Source: Sphaerisporangium siamense | GTDB taxonomy: Bacteria; Actinomycetota; Actinomycetes; Streptosporangiales; Streptosporangiaceae | Reading direction: 5' to 3' | Assembly (NCBI RefSeq): GCF_014205275.1 | Contig: NZ_JACHND010000001.1 | Location: 5,766,001 to 5,830,000 of the forward strand | DNA: 64,000 nt | Shown: positions 57,705 to 64,000 of the stretch, piece after piece | How positions within the stretch are numbered: the stretch's first letter is position 1 | How the letters are laid out: every line of letters begins with the position of its first letter | The notes under the pieces: generated by a model | What the model was told of the DNA's origin: nothing | Seen by the model: the letters and a program-made list of their open reading frames with translations, nothing else | The model's database searches: none | Made by a program: the position numbers and the translations under genes

Positions 57705-58614
57705 GAATGGCCTGGTTTGTTTCTTCGGGTTTTTCCTGCTGGATCCAGTGGCCGCAGTCCAGACAGACCACTTCCACGTTGGGCACGAACTCTGCCAGGT
57801 TTTCCGACCTCGCGACCGGGTCCCGGTCGCCGTAGATCATGAGGGCGGGCTGGTGGATGATCGAGTCCACGTTCGCCAGGAGGCGCCAGTTGCGGTCGAG
57901 GTTCCTGTACCAGTTGATGCCGCCGGTGAATCCGGATGTTTCGAAGGCGGAGACGAGGACGGCCAGTTCGCTGTCGCTCATGATGGGTTCGCCGAGGGGT
58001 GTTCGCGCTCTGGCGAGGTTGATCAGTGCCATGCCCGGCTGAGGCTCCGGCGGCGGCTGGTTCTTCCGGTACAGGTTGCGGAGGAACCGGGCGGTGTTGT
58101 CTTCGAATACGGCGTCGGCGACGCCCGGCTGCCGGTTGAAGTGGACGAAGTAGAAGTCGCCGCCGAGCACGTCTTCCATGAACTCGATCCACGGCTTTTC
58201 CCCGCGCTCCTGGTAGGGCAAGCTCAGGTTGATCACCTTGTTCACACGGGTGGGGTGCAGCAGGGTCAGGCCCCAGACGACGAACGCGCCCCAGTCGTGG
58301 CCGATGAAGGTGGCGTCTTGGTATCCGTAGTGGTCCAGAAGCGCGACGAGGTCACCCGACAGGTGTTCGATGTCGTAGTCCGTCACCTCGGCCGGGCGGG
58401 AGGAGTTACCGTAACCGCGCTGGTTCGGGGCGATGACGTGGTAGCCGGCCGCGGCGAGGGCGGGCATCTGGTGGCGCCAGGTGAAGGCGTGCTCCGGCCA
58501 GCCGTGGCAGAGCACGATGGGCCTTCCCGCGTTCTCTCGGCCCGCTTCGAAGACTTCGAGTTCTACACCGTTGACCGGAATGAGGGTGGGCTTGGGGAAA
58601 TCGGTTGAGGTCAT
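57673..58614 (-). CDS. Epoxide hydrolase/haloalkane dehalogenase-like hydrolase (transposon cargo)
   Basis: Alpha/beta hydrolase of 313 residues. The HGWPE oxyanion motif lies in VLCHGWPEHAFTWRHQM, the nucleophile Asp in FIGHDWGAFVVWG and the catalytic His in LDCGHWIQQEKPEE. The cap domain carries Tyr-rich segments (INWYRNLDRNW) usual for soluble epoxide hydrolases. The gene is visibly less GC-rich than the chromosomal genes around it, in line with horizontal transfer. It diverges from the WYL regulator, with a perfect palindrome between. Confidence 0.9.
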   Translation of the reverse strand: MTSTDFPKPTLIPVNGVELEVFEAGRENAGRPIVLCHGWPEHAFTWRHQMPALAAAGYHVIAPNQRGYGNSSRPAEVTDYDIEHLSGDLVALLDHYGYQDATFIGHDWGAFVVWGLTLLHPTRVNKVINLSLPYQERGEKPWIEFMEDVLGGDFYFVHFNRQPGVADAVFEDNTARFLRNLYRKNQPPPEPQPGMALINLARARTPLGEPIMSDSELAVLVSAFETSGFTGGINWYRNLDRNWRLLANVDSIIHQPALMIYGDRDPVARSENLAEFVPNVEVVCLDCGHWIQQEKPEETNQAILKWLDKRDDA

Positions 58615-58632
58615 GGCACCATCCTGACGCCG

Positions 58633-58657
58633 AAACCGGTCACCTTATGACCGGTTT
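58633..58657. promoter_or_regulatory. Operator palindrome AAACCGGTCA-N5-TGACCGGTTT
   Basis: A perfect inverted repeat with 10-bp arms and a 5-bp spacer between the divergent epoxide-hydrolase and WYL-regulator genes, 19 bp before the hydrolase start and 20 bp before the regulator start. Probably the binding site of the WYL regulator. Confidence 0.75.
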
Positions 58658-58676
58658 GTGTGGGAGTCTTGTGGGC

Positions 58677-59624
58677 GTGCGAACCGACCGGCTGGTGGCC
58701 GTCCTCCTCATGCTGCAACGGCGCGAGCAGGTGACAGCGGCAGAGGTCGCCCGGGAGCTGGAGGTCTCCGAGCGCACCGCCCGCCGCGACCTCGACGCCC
58801 TGGCCATGGCCGGGGTGCCCGTGTACTCCACGCAAGGACGGGGCGGCGGCTGGCGCCTGATGGGCGGCGCCCGTACCGACCTGTCCGGGTTGACCGCGGG
58901 TGAGGCCCGCGCCCTGTTCCTGGTCGCCGGCCCGGCCTCGGCCGCGACCCCGGCCGTGAAAGCAGCCCTGCGCAAACTCGTCCAAGCCCTGCCGGAACCC
59001 TTCCGCGCCCAAGCCGAAGCAGCAGCATCATCCTTGGTCATGGACCCGCGACGATGGGGGGCGAGCCGGGTCGAGCACCGACCACCTCGCTTCCTCGACG
59101 ACCTCCAGGACGCGGTGATCCGCGGCGTCCAGGTGCGGCTCGGCTATGTCGACAGCAAAGGCGCCGAGACCGAGAGGACCGTCCACCCGCTGGGCATCGT
59201 CGCCAAAGGCCCGGCGTGGTATCTCGTCTCCCACACCGAGACCGGCCGACGGACCTTCCGGATCGACCGCGTGACATCCGCCGACCCGACCGGCGATCAC
59301 GTGCACCGGCCCGAGGACTTCGACCTCGCCGAGAGCTGGCGCGAGATCGCCGACGAGATCGACCGCAAACGAACACCTCTGGAGGTCCAGGCCGTCTGCG
59401 CGCCCCACGCCATAGGCATTCTCCGGATCGGGTTCGGCGACCGACTCGAAGTCGGAGGCACCACGACCAACGGACGCATCGACGTCGTGATCCGCGGCCA
59501 CGACGACTACACCCTCGCCGGCGAACTCGCCGGGCTGGTCGAATGGCTCGACGTGACCGGCCCCCCGGGTGTGCGAGACCACCTGGCCTCGATCGGCAAC
59601 GCGCTCGTCGAGCGATACAGCTGA
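58677..59624 (+). CDS. DeoR/WYL-domain transcriptional regulator (transposon cargo)
   Basis: A 315-residue regulator. The N-terminal winged helix (LVAVLLMLQRREQVTAAEVARELEVSERTARRDLDALAMAGVPVYS) is followed by a WYL domain (about 135-215; KGPAWYLVSHTETGRRTFRIDRV) and a WCX-type C-terminal domain. GTG at 58677 has GGGAG 10 bases upstream; GTG 58671 and ATG 58647 are possible. It probably binds the palindrome it shares with the epoxide hydrolase gene. Confidence 0.9.
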   Translation: MRTDRLVAVLLMLQRREQVTAAEVARELEVSERTARRDLDALAMAGVPVYSTQGRGGGWRLMGGARTDLSGLTAGEARALFLVAGPASAATPAVKAALRKLVQALPEPFRAQAEAAASSLVMDPRRWGASRVEHRPPRFLDDLQDAVIRGVQVRLGYVDSKGAETERTVHPLGIVAKGPAWYLVSHTETGRRTFRIDRVTSADPTGDHVHRPEDFDLAESWREIADEIDRKRTPLEVQAVCAPHAIGILRIGFGDRLEVGGTTTNGRIDVVIRGHDDYTLAGELAGLVEWLDVTGPPGVRDHLASIGNALVERYS

Positions 59625-59639
59625 CGCCGGCACGGGCGC

Positions 59640-59893
59640 TCAGCCCACGTGCTGAGCATGCTCGACGAGCATGATTCGATCGCGGGAAGGTACCGCCGAT
59701 CGCCTTTCCGTCATCTTCCTGCGATGCCTACGGTTCAGCGAAGCGCAGGTACGCCGACGCGACCTGCAGCTGTCGCACTCCTCGGACCGTGCACCAGCGG
59801 AGATCTTCACGCTTCTTGAAGCGGACAAGACGGAGTTTCGAGAGCACAGTTCTGGTGAACAACGTGGGTTCGTCTGTTCTGGCAGACATCCGG
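59640..59893. other. Intergenic stretch, nothing recognised
   Basis: About 250 bp between the convergent WYL and YdeI-like genes. Less GC-rich than average. Contains GAGCATGCTC and a nearby GAGCATG repeat at 59653-59672. Frames crossing it show no similarity I can identify. Confidence 0.35.
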
Positions 59894-60508
59894 TCACGAC
59901 GTCGGCGGGTCCGTCGGCCTGGCTCGCTGAGGGTGGATCGTCTCGTGCCGGGCCAGCATCGTCACGTACTCGGCGATCTTCCGGGTACGCGTCTCGGCCC
60001 GCTTGACGGCATTGACCCGGCTGATGAGAGCGAAGCGGTTGGTCTTGGTGAGCACCTCGAACATCGCCTGCGCCGCTGGGTCGGCGGCGATCGCGGCTCG
60101 CAGGTCGGCCGGGAGCTCCGCTTCCGACGGCGGTGCATAGGCGGCCGTCCACCGCCCGTCGGCCTTCGCGGCTTCCACCGCGGCACGGCCAGCGGGCAGC
60201 ATCAGGCCGGCAGCCTCCAACCGGGCCACGTTGGCGACGTTGCGCTGGGACCAGACACTGCGGGACCGGCGCGGGGTGAACCGCCTCCAGGAACTCTCCT
60301 CGTCGCGCTTGCGGGCCTGCCCGTCGATCCAGCCGAAGCACAGTGCCTCATCGACCGCCTGCTGCCAGGTCAGCGTGGTGACGGAGCCGCCCTTCCTGGT
60401 CAGGGCGAGCCACACGCCAGGAGAGGCAGTGTGGTTGCCCAGCAGCCACGCGCGCAGCGCCGCGCTGTCAGCCACGATCAACTCGTCCAGTTCGGTTCCG
60501 GTCACCAC
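59894..60508 (-). CDS. YdeI/OmpD-associated family protein (transposon cargo)
   Basis: A 204-residue cytoplasmic protein of the YdeI/OmdA family. The family pattern is clear: SPGVWLALTRKG, LTWQQAVDEALCFGWIDGQARKRDEESSWRRFTPRRSRSVWSQRNVANVARLEAAGLM, then DGRWTAAYAPPSEAELPADL and the C-terminal KTNRFALISRVNAVKRAETRTRKIAEYVTMLAR. Molecular role is not established. It lies inside the transposon, between the WYL gene and the transposase remnant. Confidence 0.88.
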   Translation of the reverse strand: MVTGTELDELIVADSAALRAWLLGNHTASPGVWLALTRKGGSVTTLTWQQAVDEALCFGWIDGQARKRDEESSWRRFTPRRSRSVWSQRNVANVARLEAAGLMLPAGRAAVEAAKADGRWTAAYAPPSEAELPADLRAAIAADPAAQAMFEVLTKTNRFALISRVNAVKRAETRTRKIAEYVTMLARHETIHPQRARPTDPPTS

Positions 60509-60595
60509 CGCAGGCTAGTACCGCGACCCGGTGTTGCGACTGGTCCGAGTGGCTCGTTGAGCTGGCGCCGGCCTCGGCGATCGAGACCCCTTCAC

Positions 60596-60866
60596 TCAGA
60601 TCTCGTCATCATCCTCGGTGCCGTCGGGGTCCCGCAGGTCGCGAATGGCGCCGGGGGCGAGGCCGGGCAGGGCGAAGGTGTAGGTGCCGTGAACGCCTAG
60701 GTGGGAGTGGACGAACGGCGACAGGCGGGCCATGTCCTCGTCCTGGACGGGGTAGCTCTCGGGCTTTCAGCTGGGGGTCCTCCAGGAACGTACCGAGCCA
60801 GCGGACCGTCACCAGCTGAAGGGCGAACCCGAGCCGACCCACATCGGACCGGTCAGTGGCGGTAAG
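60596..60866 (-). pseudogene. tnpA: Tn3 transposase with large internal deletion
   Basis: Two ends of a Tn3-family transposase are joined directly. The N-terminal part (about 60866-60775) reads LTATDRSDVGRLGFALQLVT then VRWLGTFLEDP, typical of the DUF4158 region. After a frame change at about 60770 the extreme C-terminus follows: YPVQDEDMARLSPFVHSHLG, VHGTYTFALPGL and LRDPDG, ending at TGA 60596. About 900 internal residues, including the DDE catalytic core, are missing. The N-terminal part begins right inside the right terminal repeat. Confidence 0.8.
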
Positions 60867-60921
60867 CCCTGCCCCATCGGCTCGCTAACGCCATTGGCCG
60901 CAGGGTTGCTGCTCAAGCCCC
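60837..60921 (-). repeat. Right terminal inverted repeat of the Tn3-type element
   Basis: Inverse copy of 56863-56947; the outer 38 bp are 60884-60921. One mismatch in 80 bp. The inner part runs into the start region of the transposase remnant. Confidence 0.88.
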
Positions 60922-60926
60922 GACTC
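60922..60926 (+). repeat. Target site duplication, right copy (GACTC)
   Basis: GACTC follows the CCCC end of the right terminal repeat and matches the five bases before the left repeat in direct orientation. Confidence 0.8.
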
Positions 60927-61024
60927 GGCGCGCGCGGCGGCAAGCAGGTCGTCGGCGGTCAGGGGCCGGATGTTCTCCTTCGGCTCACCCGTCGAAGAAC
61001 GGCGCCGCCACCGGTCGACGGGCG

Positions 61025-61351
61025 TTACTTCCCGGCCGTGCCGGGGTTTTCGCTGATGGACTCCTGATAGATGTCCGCGTAGGTGCGCGAGTCCTTGAGC
61101 AGATCGTCGCAGAAGGCGGCGACGTCATCGCCGATGAGTCCCAGGACTCCCTTGCCGGCCGCGACGCCCTCCTCGAAGAAGTCGAGGATCCCTGAGAGCG
61201 GGTGCCCGTCAAGCAGATCGATCGGTCCGACCTTGAAGATGTACCTCTGAATCTCCTTGTAGACGATCTGATAGTCCGGCGGCAGCGCCTTGACCCGCGC
61301 CGTGTGCGCCCGCCACTGCTTCTTGCCCTCGATGATGTCCCGGACGCCCAC
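61025..61351 (-). CDS. DUF1048 family protein
   Basis: A 108-residue helical protein (GTG at 61351). Family features: GKKQWRAHTARVKALPPDYQIVYKEIQRYIFKVGPIDLLDG and LIGDDVAAFCDDLLKDSRTY. Last gene of a PadR-DUF1048-DUF1048 operon, starting 1 bp after the preceding stop. No transporter gene is left next to it. The Tn3-type element sits 100 bp beyond its 3' end, so an exporter gene may once have followed. Confidence 0.87.
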   Translation of the reverse strand: MGVRDIIEGKKQWRAHTARVKALPPDYQIVYKEIQRYIFKVGPIDLLDGHPLSGILDFFEEGVAAGKGVLGLIGDDVAAFCDDLLKDSRTYADIYQESISENPGTAGK

Positions 61352-61352
61352 G

Positions 61353-61709
61353 TCAGCCTCCTAGCCGGCCCAGTTTCCTCGCGACGTTCCTGTTCAACTG
61401 CTCGCGCCACCGGTCGCGATGGCTCCGGGCACCTTCTCCGCCGGCCAGCGCCGCGCAGAAGCCCGCGATGTCGTCGCCCAGCACCTCGTGAATGCTCTGC
61501 CCGTCGGACGCCGTCTCTTCGAGCAGTCCGAGAGCGTTGTCGAGAATCGGCATCAGGTTGCGACCCGTGAAGTCCCCGTAGGAAAAGAGATGAGCCTTGA
61601 TCTGTTCCCACGCCGCCCGGTAGTCGGCCGGCAACGCCTCGGCCCGGGCTTCGAAGGCCTTCCAGTCCCTGGTGAGGTCGCTGCCTGTCATGGCCTCCCA
61701 GAACTTCAT
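61353..61709 (-). CDS. DUF1048 family protein
   Basis: A 118-residue helical protein. Features: MKFWEAMTGSDLTRDWKAFEARAEALPADYRAAWEQIKAHLFSYGDFTGRNL and VLGDDIAGFCAALAGGEG. ATG at 61709 overlaps the PadR stop codon (ATGA), showing coupling. Paralogous to the next gene and to the DUF1048 protein at 55841. Confidence 0.87.
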   Translation of the reverse strand: MKFWEAMTGSDLTRDWKAFEARAEALPADYRAAWEQIKAHLFSYGDFTGRNLMPILDNALGLLEETASDGQSIHEVLGDDIAGFCAALAGGEGARSHRDRWREQLNRNVARKLGRLGG

Positions 61710-62032
61710 CTCCCGCCCTCCTTGAGCTTGTCGATCCGCGATGTGATGTACTCCCATTTCGCCCAGAACGTTGCGAGCTGTTCGCGCCCCGCGTCGTTGA
61801 GCGCATAGAACTTGCGCGGCGGGCCCATCCCGGACGGCCGCTTCGTCACCTGGACGAGCCCGTTCTTCTCCAGCCGCAGCAGGATGGTGTAAACCGTCCC
61901 CTCGACGACGTCGGCGAAGCCGAGTTCGTTCAGCCGCCGCGTGATGGCGTACCCGTAGGTCTCCTCGCTGCCGATGATCTCGAGCACGCACCCCTCAAGC
62001 GTGCCCTTCAACATCTCCGTCAGGTCGTCCAT
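61706..62032 (-). CDS. PadR-family transcriptional regulator
   Basis: A 108-residue winged-helix regulator: MLKGTLEGCVLEIIGSEETYGYAITRRLNELGFADVVEGTVYTILLRLEKNGLV, then KRPSGMGPPRKFYALNDAGREQLATFWAKWEYI. Close relative of the PadR at 56257 in length, sequence and operon layout. It should bind the AT-rich repeats upstream. ATG at 62032 was chosen as the family start; longer frames lack similarity. Confidence 0.92.
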   Translation of the reverse strand: MDDLTEMLKGTLEGCVLEIIGSEETYGYAITRRLNELGFADVVEGTVYTILLRLEKNGLVQVTKRPSGMGPPRKFYALNDAGREQLATFWAKWEYITSRIDKLKEGGR

Positions 62033-62051
62033 CGTGGCTCTCTTCACTCCT

Positions 62052-62098
62052 GGTACCTTGTAGTACCGAGTACCACTACATAGTAGCACAGAGTACTG
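62052..62098. promoter_or_regulatory. PadR operator/promoter candidate with AGTAC repeats
   Basis: AT-rich stretch with GGTACC, TAGTACC, GAGTACC, the palindrome CTAC-ATA-GTAG (62076-62086) and GAGTACTG. Repeated half-sites 20-60 bp before a PadR gene suggest an autoregulatory operator. The core ACTACATAGTA resembles the second repeat before the other PadR gene. Confidence 0.5.
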
Positions 62099-62243
62099 AG
62101 CGGATACCCGGTGGGCGCAGTGACAGCGGCGAGCTCCGACGATTTCTGGAAATCGGCATGCCGCCGGTGTCGAGAACGCGGGGCCGGCTCCGTCCCAGGG
62201 GCACGAACGGCCACGACGGGCCGCGAGACGAAGGAGAACTACC

Positions 62244-62651
62244 ATGAAGTACCTGCTGCTGAAGCACTACCGAGGCGGCCCGACCCCCACCGTCGCCTTC
62301 GAGCCGATGGACCGCTGGACGCCGGAGGAGGTCGACGCGCACGTGCAGTACATGCACGACTTCGCGGCACGCCTGGAGGAGACCGGCGAGTTCGTCGACG
62401 GGCAGGCGCTGGCCCCCGAGGGCACGTTCGTGCGGTATGACGGCGAGGGGCGCCCTCCGGTCACCGACGGCCCGTTCGCCGAGACCAAGGACCTCATCGC
62501 CGGCTGGATGGTCATCGACGTGGAGTCCTGGGATCGCGCGGTCCAGCTCGCCGGGGAGCTGTCCGCCGCGCCCGGCCCCGGCGGCAAGCCGATCTACGAG
62601 TGGCTCGAGGTGCGGCCGTTCCTCTCCGGGGCGCACACGGGCACCGAGTGA
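62244..62651 (+). CDS. YCII/DGPF-domain protein
   Basis: A 135-residue protein of the YCII-related DGPF family: MKYLLLKHYRGG..., MHDFAARLEETGEFVDGQALAP, PVTDGPFAETKDLIAGWMVIDVESWDRAVQLAGEL and YEWLEVRPF. The DGPF motif is intact. ATG at 62244 follows GAAGGAGAA. It overlaps the ECF42 sigma factor gene by 4 bp. This gene pair is conserved in many bacteria; the protein's biochemical role is not known. Confidence 0.92.
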   Translation: MKYLLLKHYRGGPTPTVAFEPMDRWTPEEVDAHVQYMHDFAARLEETGEFVDGQALAPEGTFVRYDGEGRPPVTDGPFAETKDLIAGWMVIDVESWDRAVQLAGELSAAPGPGGKPIYEWLEVRPFLSGAHTGTE

Positions 62652-63793
62652 ACGAGTCGCTGCTGCGGGAGCTCGTGCCCGCGGTGATCGGTGTCCTCGT
62701 CCGACGCGGCGCCGACTTCGCGTCGGCCGAGGACGCCGTGCAGGAGGCCCTGATCCGGGCGCTGCAGACCTGGCAGGAGGACCCGCCGCGCGATCCGAAG
62801 GCATGGCTGGTCACGGTCGCGTGGCACAGGTTCCTCGACGCCGCCCGCGCCGAGACGTCGCGGCGGGGCCGGGAACTGGCCGTGGAGGTCGAGCCTCCGG
62901 CCGGTCCTGCGACCGCCACGGACGACACGCTGCGGCTCTACTTCCTGTGCGCGCACCCCGCCCTGCCGCCGAGCTCGGCCGTCGCCTTGACGCTGCGCGC
63001 GGTCGGCGGTCTGACCACGCGGCAGATCGCGACCGCCTGCCTCGTCCCCGAGGCGACCATGGCGCAGCGGATCAGCCGGGCCAAGCGGCGGATCGCGGGG
63101 CTGCCGCTCGATCGGCCGGGCGATCTCGGGACGGTGCTGCGCGTGCTCTACCTCGTCTTCAACGAGGGGTACGGCGGGAACCTCGACCTGGCGGCCGAGG
63201 CCATCCGCCTCACCCGCCAGCTCGCCGCCTTGACCGACGAACCCGAGGTCGCCGGGCTGCTCGCGCTCATGCTCCTTCACCATGCGCGCCGCGCGTCCCG
63301 CACCGGCCCGGGAGGTCGCCTGGTGCCCCTCGCCGCGCAGGACCGATCCCGCTGGGACACCGCCCTGATCGCCGAAGGGGTGGCCATTCTGCAGGCCGCG
63401 CTCGCCCGCGACCGCCTGGGCGAATACCAGGCGCAGGCCGCCGTCGCCGCCCTGCACGCGGACGCCCGGAGCGCCTCCGAGACCGACTGGGTGCAGATCG
63501 TGGAGTGGTACGACGAACTGCTGCTCCTCACCGGCAGCCCGGTGGTGCGGCTCAACCGCGCGGTGGCGGTCGGCGAGGCCGACGGACCGCAGGCCGGTCT
63601 GGCGGCGCTGGCCGGCGTCCCCGCGGACCTGCCCCGTTACACCGCGGTGACGGCATACCTGCACGAACGCGCCGGCGACCTCACCCGCGCCGCCGACCTG
63701 TACGCCGAGGCGTCCCGCGCCGCCACCAGCGTGCCGGAACGCGACCACCTCACCCGGGAGGCCGCACGCGTACGGCAACTGCCGCGTCCGTGA
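62648..63793 (+). CDS. ECF42-type RNA polymerase sigma factor
   Basis: A 381-residue sigma factor. Region 2 is near the N-terminus (VIGVLVRRGADFASAEDAVQEALIRALQTW...WLVTVAWHRFLDAAR), region 4 at about 110-160 (SSAVALTLRAVGGLTTRQIATACLVPEATMAQRISRAKRRI). A long C-terminal extension of about 200 residues with TPR-like helices follows, as in ECF42. GTG at 62648 overlaps the DGPF stop, so the two are coupled. ECF42 factors carry the regulatory extension in place of an anti-sigma factor and control DGPF genes. Confidence 0.93.
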   Translation: MNESLLRELVPAVIGVLVRRGADFASAEDAVQEALIRALQTWQEDPPRDPKAWLVTVAWHRFLDAARAETSRRGRELAVEVEPPAGPATATDDTLRLYFLCAHPALPPSSAVALTLRAVGGLTTRQIATACLVPEATMAQRISRAKRRIAGLPLDRPGDLGTVLRVLYLVFNEGYGGNLDLAAEAIRLTRQLAALTDEPEVAGLLALMLLHHARRASRTGPGGRLVPLAAQDRSRWDTALIAEGVAILQAALARDRLGEYQAQAAVAALHADARSASETDWVQIVEWYDELLLLTGSPVVRLNRAVAVGEADGPQAGLAALAGVPADLPRYTAVTAYLHERAGDLTRAADLYAEASRAATSVPERDHLTREAARVRQLPRP

Positions 63794-63832
63794 GCCACGA
63801 CATCGCGGTCTCCTGATCGGCGGCAGGCGGCG

Positions 63833-64000
63833 TCAGCCGAGGTGCCGGGCGAAGAACCGTAGCGTGCTGTCCAGCTCGAATGCCGGGACCTCCCCGTGCT
63901 CGCCCGGGTTGGCGTGCAGCGTCTTCTCCTTGGAGGCGAAGGCGTCGAACAGCGCCAAGCCCGCGGCCCGCGGCACCCGCTCGTCGTCCCATTGCAGCAG
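63833..64000 (-). CDS. Alpha/beta hydrolase, C-terminal end (partial)
   Basis: The gene runs off the right edge. The 55 visible C-terminal residues read LLQWDDERVPRAAGLALFDA, FASKEKTLHANPGEHGEVPA and FELDSTLRFFARHLG. The Asp in WDDERVP and the His in GEHGEVP fit the catalytic Asp and His of a dienelactone-hydrolase/acyl-peptidase-like alpha/beta hydrolase. Stop at 63833-63835. Convergent with the sigma factor, 39 bp apart. Confidence 0.7.
   Translation of the reverse strand: MLQWDDERVPRAAGLALFDAFASKEKTLHANPGEHGEVPAFELDSTLRFFARHLG

Larger units (their letters stand above)
56863..60921. mobile_element. Tn3-type transposon derivative, 4,059 bp
   Basis: The element is bounded by 38-bp terminal inverted repeats that begin GGGG and end CGTTAGC, the length and ends usual for the Tn3 family. 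A 5-bp direct duplication, GACTC, lies immediately outside each end (56858-56862 and 60922-60926). Inside are a res-like site, a truncated serine resolvase and an internally deleted tnpA, plus cargo: an epoxide hydrolase, a divergent WYL regulator and a YdeI-like gene. It cannot move alone but the ends look usable by a transposase supplied elsewhere. Confidence 0.85.

Noticed and set aside
59671..60006. 111-codon plus-strand frame overlapping the YdeI-like gene
   Set aside because: Overlaps the real gene and shows no similarity or codon bias.
60927..61024. Gene disrupted by the transposon insertion
   Set aside because: Rejoining the flanks at one GACTC copy gives no continuous recognisable protein in any frame, so the target looks intergenic.

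Overview
The window is very GC-rich, with GC-biased third codon positions, many GTG starts and several promoters that place the start codon about 7 bases after the -10 box (leaderless mRNAs). The gene families (SARP-type BTAD regulators, TetR/HxlR/PadR repressors, two-component pairs with NarL/LuxR-type response regulators, ECF42 sigma factor with a DGPF/YCII partner, DrrAB-like ABC exporter, P450) point to a filamentous actinomycete. Streptosporangiales (Nonomuraea/Streptosporangium-like) is my best guess, from gene style only. No rRNA, tRNA or CRISPR was seen.

Region by region: 1-2536 holds a histidine kinase with an internal Gly-rich repeat tract, and its response regulator. 2668-4039 holds a short threonyl-tRNA synthetase paralog behind a Thr-Thr-Thr leader peptide and a strong hairpin, i.e. 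a probable attenuator. 4125-9748 holds a serine hydrolase, a three-gene regulator operon, a 5'-truncated carboxylesterase and a second kinase/regulator pair. 10074-18355 holds a cation/H+ antiporter, a threonine/serine dehydratase, an orphan kinase, a secreted chitin-binding-module protein and a SARP-NACHT-membrane fusion. 18401-19908 is a divergent XRE-cupin regulator and His-rich methyltransferase pair sharing one palindrome.

The largest functional unit is 19924-35972, a probable aromatic catabolic island. A minus-strand operon of 11 genes encodes a fumarylacetoacetate-hydrolase-like enzyme, extradiol dioxygenase, flavin monooxygenase, SMP-30 lactonase, ribose-type ABC importer, gamma-resorcylate-decarboxylase-like amidohydrolase, aldehyde dehydrogenase, thiolase and SDR. 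It diverges from a GntR regulator, acetoacetyl-CoA synthetase and second SDR. Three direct repeats spaced exactly 20 bp cover the divergent promoter. Two genes of the operon carry single-base frameshifts in G/C runs.

35997-55000 is a series of small regulator-enzyme modules (AKR/TetR; RsgA with a methyltransferase-acetyltransferase fusion and an upstream short reading frame; a third kinase/regulator pair; an FtsX-like pseudogene broken by a 16-bp duplication; HxlR and TetR circuits with a TetX-like monooxygenase, epoxide hydrolase and MFS pump; a zinc-finger coiled-coil protein; a P450). 54306-56586 is an ABC exporter operon led by PadR and DUF1048.

56863-60921 is a complete Tn3-type transposition unit: 38-bp terminal inverted repeats, a 5-bp target duplication (GACTC), a res-like site, a truncated resolvase and an internally deleted transposase. 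It carries an epoxide hydrolase with a divergent WYL regulator, and a YdeI-like gene. To its right lie a second PadR-DUF1048-DUF1048 operon, a DGPF protein with its ECF42 sigma factor, and the end of an alpha/beta hydrolase gene cut by the window edge.
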